DNA from: an uncultured Eubacteriales bacterium
Lineage (GTDB): Bacteria > Bacillota > Clostridia > Oscillospirales > CAG-272
NCBI GenBank assembly: GCA_934526185.1
Contig: CAKTAA010000062.1
Location: forward strand, 1-12,671
Length of the DNA: 12,671 nucleotides
Direction of reading: 5' to 3'
Every line of letters starts with the position of its first letter. Position 1 is the first letter of the stretch. Of this stretch, positions 5,805 to 12,671 are shown one piece after another. Made by a program: the position numbers and the translations under genes. Under the pieces are notes generated by a model. The model was not told where the DNA came from. It did not search any database and was given only the letters and a program-made list of their open reading frames with translations.

Positions 5805-8711
5805 TTAATCTAAGTATTGTGAGCTGTCACCTACATATGTATAGGGGTATTCGCCCCGTGTTTCCGTTTTAGGCAGCCACACCTGATTTCCGGCACGTAT
5901 TCTTCCTTCATTTATGCACGCTTCAATATTTTTACCCTCACTTGCGGCTTTCATAAAACCCCATAAAAAGTCATCAGAATTATTCGTAAAAACTGTGTCT
6001 GTTGTGCCTAAAACGAAATGAGCGCCTTTGTCAAAAGTTGCCGACAGCAGATTTACTGTTCGCTCCATTTGCAAATTAACTGCCGTCGAACATCCCAAAT
6101 ATAATGCACATCGAAGCGAAGCCAGACTGTTATAGGGCAATTCATCAATATAATGTCTGTCCGCTCCAACATAAAACATTGTTTCTCCTGCCGCAATTGA
6201 CCCTGTCAATGAGCCGTTTTGATTGTAAAAAGACAACGATCCTTCCATAGCGTGTCCCCTAAAAATAAAAACGTCATCATAATCTCTTAAAGTATGATAG
6301 GCTTGCGCAGCCATTTCATTTGTGCTGTCAAACGTAGAATATCCCATTTGCATAAATCGACTGCGATAATCGTCAACTGTTTTTGTTGTGTCGAATGTTT
6401 CATTTGTGTCATTGTCCAAAAACTTGAAATTATATAAATCGCTTCTCCCTTTGTTGACTGCCATAAAAGACCAATATGATTTGTCAGAAACAGTTTCGGT
6501 TAATTCGATGCTGTTATCTTCCTTTTGTGTTAAATAATAGTTGCCCATGCGAATGATGTAATAGCCGGCATAATTGCCACTCTCCAAACGATAAACGTCA
6601 AACTTTTGTTTTACGGAATTTAAATCTGTTAAAAGCATTAATCCAACAGATGTAGAAAAGGTCAACACTTTGTTCGTGGAACTATATACGTTGATCAATT
6701 GGTATGAACCATCGCTTTGTTTTTCCGACTTCCATTTTAGTAAATCAGAAGCAGAGCGCGTTTTCGTAACAACAGGAGTGTAATTTGTATCAGATGCTTC
6801 AGAAAGCGATATAAAACGACCACTGATTTTATTCACAATATAATATTCTGTGTTATTATCAATACCAAGCGAATCTCTTACAAATATATCCATCGAAGCA
6901 GAATAGCTTTGTTTTGCACTTGTATCATAATATGTGGCGCTTATTGTTGCCACACCTTCTTTATGTGCAGTAATCACTCCGTCCGATGAAATGCTGATAA
7001 CATTTGCGTTGCTGCTGCTCCAAGCAACAGGCAAAACGCCTGTATTGGAGTTGCATTCCAGCTGCATCGACTGCCCTAACAATATATAATCTTTAGGTGC
7101 AGATATATACATTTGAGGCTTATATACAATTGTCAAACTCGGACGATAATCGCTTGAACGGTTATACGAGCAGATCGTCTTGGAAATATACGACGAGCCA
7201 TTCTCAACCGAGCCGGAAGCCTTGAACAGGATCCCCCGGGCAGCCGAATAGCTGCCGTTTTTCCAGCCCTTGACGGCCGACGTGATGTCAAAAGCATAGC
7301 GGTGCGACAGCGACGTCCCGCGTGCGGACGCACTGGTGCCGTTGGCATACGAGATCGTCCGCGACGACAGCGCCGCCGATGCGTAGTTGCCGGAGCCGGT
7401 GTTCGTCCAGTTGGCAGTGGATTCACTCCATACAGCTCCCGTAAAGGTGTGCGCATAGACTGTCAGCGCAGCGTCTTCGCACATCAGGTCACGCAGCTCG
7501 ACCGTCGCGCTTGTGATTTGGGAAGCGCTGTCGATCACCGACAGATTGAGCGACGGGAAGCGCATCAGGATCCGCGAAACGCCGTAAGTGGCGCGTTTGC
7601 CAACGGTCAGCGACCACGAGTCGCCATCAGAGCCGGACAGGCTGTTGAGTGTGACGTCTTCGATCGCGCCTGCGCCGCTCGCACCGTAGTTGACGCTGAT
7701 GGTGGGATCGATGCGGATCGGGTATGCGGTGCGCTCATCCTTCAGATAATCCGCATCCACGTGGATCGTGAGTTTGTATTCTTCGTTTGCCCGAATGGTT
7801 TCAGCGGTCATACTGCCGAAAGTATTGTTGCGCTCGTCTGCGGTGAAAATGATGATATCGCCCAGATAAGCCCTGGTTTCACCGTCCGCATCGACAAGGC
7901 GGAACCCTTCGCCCTGTTCGACCAGCGTCAGGCCGTCCGTATAGAGGCGGAAGGTGTATTCCGTCCGACCGGTGTATTCGCGGACGACAATGTCTTCCTT
8001 GAATCCGTTGTAGGTCGGCGTATATTCCAGGATGGTGGATGCGTCATACACATACGCAACCGACTTTCCCTCGTTTGTGGTCGAAGCCGTCGCAGAAATC
8101 TGTGTAAGCTCCGTGCCTGCCGGGGCTTGTGAAGCCTGTTCCGAAACGGCTGGCTGAACGGAAAGCGAAGCATCGGTAAGCTCGGGTACAAGCTTCAGAT
8201 CGATTGCGCTGTCTTCATCTCCGTATGTAAGCCGGACGCCGTCCGACAGCTTTTCGGGGAAAAGAGAAACGACGTCCGTATCCGCCGTGAAATAGCCGAT
8301 CTCCGCCTTGTGCGAAAGCGCCGGAGATTTGTCACGGACAACGCCGCTGCCGTCCACATACTTGATGGGATAATCGAACACGCGCATGACCCTGGAGCCG
8401 TCTGAACGGGCAAAAATCAGCGTGTTCAGGTTGGGTTCCTCGCTTTTCAGCCGGGCAACATAGCCGTTGTTAAGCGCCTCAGCTTCGGTGATGACGGAAG
8501 GAAATTCCGGTATGGTTCCAGATATGCTTTCAACAGGTTCCGCAGCCGCAGGGAATGTGTCATCAAGCGGCGTATTTTCGGCCATCGATTGAGAAGATCC
8601 GGCGGGTAGGGACACTGCTGCCGCCCGGCCTGATACCGGTAAGCAGGCAACCAGCAATGTCAAACACAGCAAAAGGGATAACCATCGTTTTTTACAAATT
8701 CCTGCGTTCAT
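5805..8711 (-). CDS. Secreted multidomain protein with C-terminal caspase-like (clan CD) peptidase domain
   Basis: A 968-residue exported protein. Residues 1-32 are a signal peptide (K-K-R-W, hydrophobic core, A-A-A). Residues 90-335 resemble the N-terminal region of RHS/WapA-type wall-associated proteins (Y-V-D-G-S-G-V-V-R-D-K-S; Y-P-I-R-I-D-P-T). Residues 340-530 are a DNRLRE-like beta domain (S-R-I-L-M-R-F; Y-R-P-S-L-T-I-V-Y). Residues 533-613 are Ig-like (BIG2 type: V-A-W-S-S-S-N; G-V-A-T-I-S-A-T). Residues 618-755 are ricin-lectin-like (Y-Y-I-V-N-K-I-S-G; Y-W-S-F). Residues 760-968 are a caspase-like fold with H820 in F-R-G-H-A and C874 in Y-L-G-C-S-T as the probable dyad. There is no sortase motif or C-terminal membrane segment, so it is released or held non-covalently. 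ATG has AGGAGAG 8 bases upstream. GC drops sharply near nt 7130, at the end of the DNRLRE-like domain, pointing to a chimeric gene. Substrate unknown. Confidence 0.88.
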   Translation of the reverse strand: MNAGICKKRWLSLLLCLTLLVACLPVSGRAAAVSLPAGSSQSMAENTPLDDTFPAAAEPVESISGTIPEFPSVITEAEALNNGYVARLKSEEPNLNTLIFARSDGSRVMRVFDYPIKYVDGSGVVRDKSPALSHKAEIGYFTADTDVVSLFPEKLSDGVRLTYGDEDSAIDLKLVPELTDASLSVQPAVSEQASQAPAGTELTQISATASTTNEGKSVAYVYDASTILEYTPTYNGFKEDIVVREYTGRTEYTFRLYTDGLTLVEQGEGFRLVDADGETRAYLGDIIIFTADERNNTFGSMTAETIRANEEYKLTIHVDADYLKDERTAYPIRIDPTISVNYGASGAGAIEDVTLNSLSGSDGDSWSLTVGKRATYGVSRILMRFPSLNLSVIDSASQITSATVELRDLMCEDAALTVYAHTFTGAVWSESTANWTNTGSGNYASAALSSRTISYANGTSASARGTSLSHRYAFDITSAVKGWKNGSYSAARGILFKASGSVENGSSYISKTICSYNRSSDYRPSLTIVYKPQMYISAPKDYILLGQSMQLECNSNTGVLPVAWSSSNANVISISSDGVITAHKEGVATISATYYDTSAKQSYSASMDIFVRDSLGIDNNTEYYIVNKISGRFISLSEASDTNYTPVVTKTRSASDLLKWKSEKQSDGSYQLINVYSSTNKVLTFSTSVGLMLLTDLNSVKQKFDVYRLESGNYAGYYIIRMGNYYLTQKEDNSIELTETVSDKSYWSFMAVNKGRSDLYNFKFLDNDTNETFDTTKTVDDYRSRFMQMGYSTFDSTNEMAAQAYHTLRDYDDVFIFRGHAMEGSLSFYNQNGSLTGSIAAGETMFYVGADRHYIDELPYNSLASLRCALYLGCSTAVNLQMERTVNLLSATFDKGAHFVLGTTDTVFTNNSDDFLWGFMKAASEGKNIEACINEGRIRAGNQVWLPKTETRGEYPYTYVGDSSQYLD

Positions 8712-8835
8712 ATTCGTTTCTCTCCTTTTTATTTCGTTATTCTATATATTCATCCTCCCGGTATGGTTCCAGAGTAAATATGGGCAATCCGAACGATTTT
8801 TGTCACATATTATTCCATTTATTTTCGCTATTTTC

Positions 8836-8864
8836 ATAATATCAAACGTTATGTGGTTTGTCAA
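8836..8864 (-). promoter_or_regulatory. Sigma-70 type promoter of the secreted-protein/lipoprotein operon
   Basis: On the minus strand, TTGACA (8859-8864) is a perfect -35 box, followed by a 17-base spacer and TATTAT (8836-8841) as -10. Transcription would start near 8829, giving a 5' leader of about 118 bases to the ATG at 8711. Both boxes and the spacing are close to consensus. Confidence 0.72.
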
Positions 8865-8905
8865 TATGTTTTGGAAATGTTTCGGAAAAATAGTATGAAT
8901 TCTGC

Positions 8906-9025
8906 CGATCCGCACGTTTTTGACAATGAAAATCCCCCCAAAGCTTTTGTTGAGTGTGTATAAGGCAGTGTTCTGAGAAACACACGGAAATCGGAATTGC
9001 AGGGCGGAAACGTGAGTGCGGATCG
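8906..9025. repeat. 10-bp inverted repeat with 100-base spacing
   Basis: CGATCCGCAC at 8906-8915 is the exact reverse complement of GTGCGGATCG at 9016-9025. The similarity extends weakly outward: an AAACGTG element precedes the CGGATCG core on both arms, with a 4-base insertion in one. It lies just upstream of the operon promoter. Chance similarity is possible; function unknown. Confidence 0.4.
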
Positions 9026-9083
9026 AAAGCTTAGTTCTCTTTTCCTGTATATGCTGATTTTTTTAAATTTCTCCATTGTTCTT

Positions 9084-10859
9084 TCAGTTAAGGCCGGTCC
9101 CAAAGGCTCTGATAACATCTTCGCTTTCTCTTCCTGAGATGGATTTTCCTGTTGCGTTTTCAATAGCATCTAAAAGCATTTTTGCTCTATGCACAATATG
9201 CTTATCAAAATCGTCATTACGGCAGCTATCCACATCAATCCAATGGGACTTAAGATATTCATCAAGAATTGCTGTATTCACTTTACCTTTATTCTCAATT
9301 TTTCCTAAGTACTTACTTGGAGCAACCCCGCCAATTTCACGGTTCGTTGAATAAGTAATTGGCGTTTTATTCACGATGGAGTTCCATTTTTCTCTTGGAT
9401 AGTTCTGTTTTTCGCAGTAATCTCTCGGAAAAACATGATGAATATCAATATTCTCAGATTTATATATAGTGAAGTCCATTTCTCGTCCACTAATAAAATC
9501 TTTGCAATGGTTTTTTAGTATCAGCGCCATTATTCCTTTATATGCGGCTGACTGTCTTGATTGGAGAGTGATAAGTCTCGTAGGATTGAAGTATGCTTCT
9601 TGAACTGTTTTCGGAGTGGCAGTATCATTTTTTACCCATTCCATTACACCAACAACATCGTTGACATAGCGAGTTTCATTGGCACTGCCATACAGTTCGC
9701 TAAACACACCGCACCAATACCATTGCTTGATTTTATTTTTTATATTCGTAACTTTAATTCTATTCCCCTCATCCAACAATGTGCATATTACCGCCAATGG
9801 AATAAGCTGAGTTGAATACGGCAAATCACGACTTGAGAAAATACGCTCCTCCTGAAGCATTTTCTCCGCTTCAACAAATCCGTCGGATAATATATCAGCA
9901 TATTTCTTATAGTCGCTAAGAGATAAATTCAATACATCTTTCTTTTTACAACTTACTGTCCCGCCTTTTTTATAAGTTGACAACAAGGTGCAAGCAACGA
10001 GAAAATCTGTTGCTGTAATGATAGATAGCAAATCACCGGTAAAGAATTTTTCTCTCCTGTTCTCCCAGTCTTTTCTAAGTTCAAAATCATCCATTGCAAA
10101 AATAGCTGTTACGAGTTCAAATACTGTCAGAGAAACGCCACCGGTATTTACATTTTCAAACACTTGACACACAGCTTCTTTTGGAGTTTCCTTGCCAAGA
10201 AAAATTACTGGCATTTTATACTGCATTGTCTGCATAATGACTTTCGTATTAAACTCTGTAAACTCTTTAATTGCTTCCGGATTATAATTGCAATACGCAT
10301 AATATTGATTTTGCCAGTTCTGCACTTCTGTGAAATTTAAAATGATATTGAGTGGAAACATTTTCTTTTCAAATTCTTTTGTGCGGTCGGACAAATCCAA
10401 GTCTACATTTCGTCCAAAATTTGATGTTACAATTCTGTTCTCAGGGACAGAAAAGATGGCATCCACTCTGTCACACGCAGGACTAAGGGCTTTTTCAATA
10501 TTTATGTAATAATATCTGTATATTTCTTTGCCTTTATCTGTACGGGTATGCACCGGAGCAGAGTTAAACAGGGCAGAATAAATTGAAGTTAATCTCTGCT
10601 GTCCGTCAAGAATAAGTTCAGAAGGTATATTACCCTTTGACGGAGCACCCTCTATCGTTCTATATTTGAAACGAACATTTTCATTTCCATACTCCAAAAA
10701 CATAGCTGCTCCTACCGGAAAATTGCTTGTGATGCTCGCAATAAGAGCCCGTATTCTATTATCTTCCCAAACCCAACCTCTCTGAAAATCAGGGAGCTGA
10801 GTTTTACCTTCGTTTATACCGGACATTAGTTCGGTAATCGGTTTATCGTTTGTTTGCAT
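9084..10859 (-). CDS. DUF262-DUF1524 single-chain nuclease (GmrSD/SspE/BrxU-like defence protein)
   Basis: A 591-residue protein joining the two halves of type IV modification-dependent systems. The DUF262 (GmrS-type) half shows L-P-D-F-Q-R-G-W-V-W at 22-31, L-D-G-Q-Q-R-L-T-S-I at 84-93 (the DGQQR nucleotide-binding motif) and F-E-N-V-N-T-G-G-V-S-L at 234-244. The DUF1524 (GmrD-type, HNH-like) half shows I-D-I-H-H-V-F-P-R-D at 471-480, with H474/H475 as likely metal/catalytic residues, and conserved Asn residues at 493, 497 and 506. Members cleave or nick foreign DNA, often phage DNA with modified bases or DNA lacking the host's own mark, with NTP-dependent control. The ATG has GGGAGG 9-10 bases upstream. 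It is AT-rich, follows an HsdR scrap, and lies in the same direction as the DUF3800 gene, so the two probably form a transcription unit. Length fits a fused enzyme; specificity cannot be read here. Confidence 0.9.
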   Translation of the reverse strand: MQTNDKPITELMSGINEGKTQLPDFQRGWVWEDNRIRALIASITSNFPVGAAMFLEYGNENVRFKYRTIEGAPSKGNIPSELILDGQQRLTSIYSALFNSAPVHTRTDKGKEIYRYYYINIEKALSPACDRVDAIFSVPENRIVTSNFGRNVDLDLSDRTKEFEKKMFPLNIILNFTEVQNWQNQYYAYCNYNPEAIKEFTEFNTKVIMQTMQYKMPVIFLGKETPKEAVCQVFENVNTGGVSLTVFELVTAIFAMDDFELRKDWENRREKFFTGDLLSIITATDFLVACTLLSTYKKGGTVSCKKKDVLNLSLSDYKKYADILSDGFVEAEKMLQEERIFSSRDLPYSTQLIPLAVICTLLDEGNRIKVTNIKNKIKQWYWCGVFSELYGSANETRYVNDVVGVMEWVKNDTATPKTVQEAYFNPTRLITLQSRQSAAYKGIMALILKNHCKDFISGREMDFTIYKSENIDIHHVFPRDYCEKQNYPREKWNSIVNKTPITYSTNREIGGVAPSKYLGKIENKGKVNTAILDEYLKSHWIDVDSCRNDDFDKHIVHRAKMLLDAIENATGKSISGRESEDVIRAFGTGLN

Positions 10860-10873
10860 TGTATTTTTCCTCC

Positions 10874-11159
10874 CTATTTATTAGCCTCCAACAGCAGAAT
10901 CAAATCTACCTTCAAATTTGCTTTGAAGTTGTCACGGGTAGACCAATCGGTATATCTTAACATAACTTTAATTTTTTGAAAGCTCAAGCATCTTTTTATT
11001 CGGATATTCATTATCGAACTTGTATCTCTTTGCAACGGCTTTCAGATTATCATAAAAAGCTTTTTTCTCGTAATCTATCCCTAATTTTTGAATAAATCCT
11101 TTTCCGTTTTTTGCTCCGCAAGCAGGTTGGCAAGCTTTCCGGCAATGTGATTACTCTTT
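10874..11159 (-). pseudogene. hsdR (fragment): Decayed C-terminal fragment of a type I restriction HsdR subunit
   Basis: No single frame spans this gap, but three successive minus-strand frames together give an HsdR C-terminal (DUF3387-like) tail. First A-G-K-L-A-N-L-L-A-E-Q-K-T-E-K-D-L-F; then, after a one-base loss in an A-run near 11080, L-G-I-D-Y-E-K-K-A-F-Y-D and K-M-L-E-L-S-K-N; then, after a further disruption, R-Y-T-D-W-S-T-R-D-N and V-D-L-I-L-L-L-E-A, ending at TAG 10874-10876. The A-F-Y-D and D-W-x-x-R motifs are typical of that family tail. The fragment begins immediately at the stop of the DUF3800 gene and ends next to the ribosome binding site of the DUF262 gene, so the rest of hsdR was replaced. 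Its identity rests on motif recognition only. Confidence 0.62.
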
Positions 11160-12278
11160 TTAAAGTGGTATATCAACTTTCATACCACTTATTTCATCTA
11201 AGATGTGTTCTTTATAAATCAAAAACAAATCCCAGAATTTATTTTTGTTTTGTTGATAGGAATTATGTTTTATTCCAAAAATATCCCGTATTACAAATGG
11301 GAGAACCCAGTCTGCAATTTGTGTTACCATTTTTATATGGGACATACCAATACAATTAATCATTTTTGAGTAGTTTTCTGAAAACCATATATTATCTGTC
11401 CATTGTTTATTTTGTCTGAACGCATCAAAAGACTTTTCAAAACACTTGCGATAAATACTACCTACATTATCAGCTAATTGGATCAATTCGTTTTCTTTGC
11501 TATCAACAAAATTGATATAAATATTGCTGTTTTCAAAAGATTGATTATATTCATCTTCATAATCACTCAAACGATCATGAAAAATTATTGTATTATTTAT
11601 GTCTATGTTATCTTGGTATTTTAAGCATAGAAGAATTTCGCCTAACGCAGTCATATTCACAAAATTGACGGTGCTTTTACAACTATATGCTTCATATACA
11701 AGGGGAAACTCACCATATTCTTTTTGTGCAAGCATTCTCTTTGCAAAAGCAATATACAGATTACAATCATTTGTACTTAATTTTACAAATGGGAACGAAA
11801 TCAAATATCGAAGAAAATCCTCTTTTGATCTATCGGTATTTTTCTGTACTGCAAAACAATATTGAAGAAACAATTTTTCATCTTCGCCGGCAAGCGCACT
11901 TGCATATTGATAAAACATAAGCGTTTCCTGTTCTTGAAAAGCTCTTCCAAAGATATATACTGATATTAAAGTAGAAAGATAAAATATTTTGTCATAGTTA
12001 CAGATGAAGAAATGCTTGTCATCAATTATTTCTTCAATAAAGTGTTCTAAAGCTTTGTTATTTTGCCGTGTCATTAAATCTGAACCCTTAATTTCATCTA
12101 CAAATCCAAACTTTTCCTTGAAATTGCGATATTTATCCAATAAAAAAGCTTCATCATTATCCCCGTCCACAAATACACCCGCTAATACGAAATGGCGTTG
12201 CCCATCATTATACAATCTCCTATTTTTGTTGGGCATAACGCAGCCAGAATAGCCTGACTCATCAAAAAACAATTTCAA
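11160..12278 (-). CDS. DUF3800 family protein (RNase H-like fold, defence-associated)
   Basis: A 372-residue protein with DUF3800 landmarks: F-F-D-E-S-G at 4-9 at the very start, E-I-K-G-S at 62-66, F-H-D-R-L at 233-237, and D-S-K-E-N-E-L-I-Q-L-A-D at 259-270. The acidic residues D6, E7, D235 and D270 would form the metal site of an RNase H-like fold. The family is common in phage-defence islands, but its reaction is not well defined. The length is somewhat above the usual 200-300 residues. The start is a TTG at 12278 with GAGGTGG 7 bases upstream; no ATG fits, because the F-D-E-S-G motif must lie at the N-terminus. It ends with K-V-D-I-P-L directly at the HsdR scrap. It is probably the first gene of the unit with the DUF262 nuclease 300 bases downstream, transcribed from the promoter at 12426-12454. 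AT-rich, suggesting transfer. Confidence 0.85.
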   Translation of the reverse strand: MKLFFDESGYSGCVMPNKNRRLYNDGQRHFVLAGVFVDGDNDEAFLLDKYRNFKEKFGFVDEIKGSDLMTRQNNKALEHFIEEIIDDKHFFICNYDKIFYLSTLISVYIFGRAFQEQETLMFYQYASALAGEDEKLFLQYCFAVQKNTDRSKEDFLRYLISFPFVKLSTNDCNLYIAFAKRMLAQKEYGEFPLVYEAYSCKSTVNFVNMTALGEILLCLKYQDNIDINNTIIFHDRLSDYEDEYNQSFENSNIYINFVDSKENELIQLADNVGSIYRKCFEKSFDAFRQNKQWTDNIWFSENYSKMINCIGMSHIKMVTQIADWVLPFVIRDIFGIKHNSYQQNKNKFWDLFLIYKEHILDEISGMKVDIPL

Positions 12279-12425
12279 AGGATTTCCACCTCTCGTGAAT
12301 GATAATTTAGCAGTTTGAAATCCGACTTTCCTTTTTAAGAATTATTGACCTAAAGTGTTAGCACATCGGTGGTGACATTGTCGCCCACGGTTCAATTTTC
12401 CAATAGTGTAATGGATGAATATTCT
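12279..12425 (-). other. Leader of the DUF3800 transcript
   Basis: About 140 bases between the promoter and the TTG start. It carries the GAGGTGG ribosome binding site next to the start. I see no strong hairpin, riboswitch-like fold or convincing small gene. A six-codon ATG frame (M-S-P-P-M-C, stop) occurs in it but has no good ribosome binding site. Confidence 0.45.
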
Positions 12426-12454
12426 ATTATAGCACTTTTTGACGAATTGTTCAA
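12426..12454 (-). promoter_or_regulatory. Sigma-70 promoter with extended -10, upstream of the DUF3800 gene
   Basis: On the minus strand, TTGAAC (12449-12454), a 17-base spacer, then TATAAT (12426-12431), preceded by TGC to give an extended -10. Transcription would start near 12418, leaving an untranslated leader of about 140 bases before the TTG start at 12278. The perfect -10 with optimal spacing makes this the best promoter in the window. Confidence 0.75.
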
Positions 12455-12515
12455 CCGATATGTATGTGTTTGCTATATTTTAGAAAGTCAATTATATTTT
12501 TCGTATCGAAAGTGT

Positions 12516-12543
12516 GCCTGCCATAACCGGCGGGCAATTTTTT
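12516..12543 (+). terminator. Terminator-like hairpin, plus strand
   Basis: GCCTGCC (12516-12522) pairs with GGCGGGC (12529-12535), one G-T pair included, around a 6-base loop, then AA and six T. It has terminator form on the plus strand, yet no plus-strand gene precedes it here. It lies upstream of the minus-strand DUF3800 promoter and may insulate it or belong to a short RNA. Confidence 0.5.
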
Positions 12544-12563
12544 GCCTTTTTCCGAAATACCGT

Positions 12564-12583
12564 TCCCCAAACGGGGAGTTTTT
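12564..12583 (+). terminator. Second small terminator-like hairpin, plus strand
   Basis: TCCCC (12564-12568) and GGGGA (12573-12577) form a 5-bp stem with an AAAC loop, followed by a T-run at 12579-12583. It is short, so support is limited. From here to 12671 I see no gene in either direction. Confidence 0.35.
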
Positions 12584-12671
12584 CGTTGGAAAAAGCCCGA
12601 AACTGAGTGTGCCTTTAGGCTCTATTTGTCCAAATGAGTGAAGGGCTGTTCTATAATTTGCAAATATTTTT

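Larger units (their letters stand above)
8712..9083. other. Non-coding stretch upstream of the secreted-protein operon
   Basis: About 370 bases without a credible gene. It contains the minus-strand promoter at 8836-8864, a leader of roughly 120 bases before the ATG at 8711, and a spaced inverted repeat (8906-8915 and 9016-9025). No clear intrinsic terminator follows the DUF262 gene that ends at 9084, so read-through into the secreted-protein operon is possible. Confidence 0.6.

Noticed and set aside
7302..8132. Long 276-codon open frame on the plus strand
   Set aside because: Antisense to the GC-rich half of the secreted-protein gene; Arg/Val-rich composition without a domain, a shadow of GC-rich codons.
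7133..8650. Several short minus-strand frames in the GC-rich part of the secreted-protein gene
   Set aside because: All overlap the 968-residue gene in alternative frames and are Arg/Ser/Pro-rich shadows.
8861..9169. 102-codon minus-strand frame downstream of the DUF262 gene
   Set aside because: Starts inside the DUF262 gene in another frame and reads through non-coding promoter sequence.
12369..12641. 90-codon plus-strand frame near the right end
   Set aside because: Spans a minus-strand promoter and two terminator-like hairpins, has no ribosome binding site and no recognisable domain.

Overview
The window looks like an accessory region of a Gram-positive Clostridia-type bacterium (Firmicutes, plausibly gut Oscillospiraceae/Ruminococcaceae). 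This is inferred from strong AGGAGG-type ribosome binding sites, lipobox lipoproteins, an IS3-family element, a Ku/ATP-ligase pair, and a mosaic of GC-rich housekeeping-like DNA with AT-rich islands. No rRNA, tRNA or CRISPR was seen.

Layout, left to right. (1) 1-1151, plus strand: the 3' end of a Ku gene overlapping by 4 bp a stand-alone LigD-type ATP-dependent DNA ligase, a two-gene non-homologous end-joining (NHEJ) operon with a hairpin after it. (2) 1198-1603: non-coding, with a GC-rich hairpin and a minus-strand terminator. (3) About 1604-3000: a complete IS3-family insertion sequence on the minus strand (orfA plus orfB in the -1 frame, DDE triad intact). (4) 3081-8711, minus strand, read right to left: a 968-residue secreted multidomain protein with an RHS/WapA-like N-terminus, a DNRLRE-like domain, an Ig-like domain, a ricin-like region and a C-terminal caspase-like (His/Cys) domain; then a lipoprotein; then a 5'-truncated second lectin/caspase-like module; then a second lipoprotein of similar plan. 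(5) 9084-12278, minus strand: a defence-type cluster with a DUF3800 protein, a decayed fragment of a type I restriction HsdR C-terminus, and a single-chain DUF262-DUF1524 (GmrSD/SspE/BrxU-like) nuclease, probably driven by a good sigma-70 promoter at 12426-12454.

The most interesting part is region 4. The GC content of the 968-residue gene drops sharply (nt ~7130) exactly where the N-terminal delivery-like half ends and the C-terminal half begins. Downstream lies an orphan C-terminal module whose own GC step falls in the middle of its lectin-like part. Each caspase-like module is followed directly by a lipoprotein. This is the layout of polymorphic toxin loci (full-length toxin, immunity gene, then orphan toxin-tip/immunity pairs), but here with a caspase-like peptidase as the variable tip and a membrane-tethered lipoprotein as the candidate inhibitor. 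That reading is inference; the domain order, catalytic dyads, composition steps and gene order are visible in the sequence.
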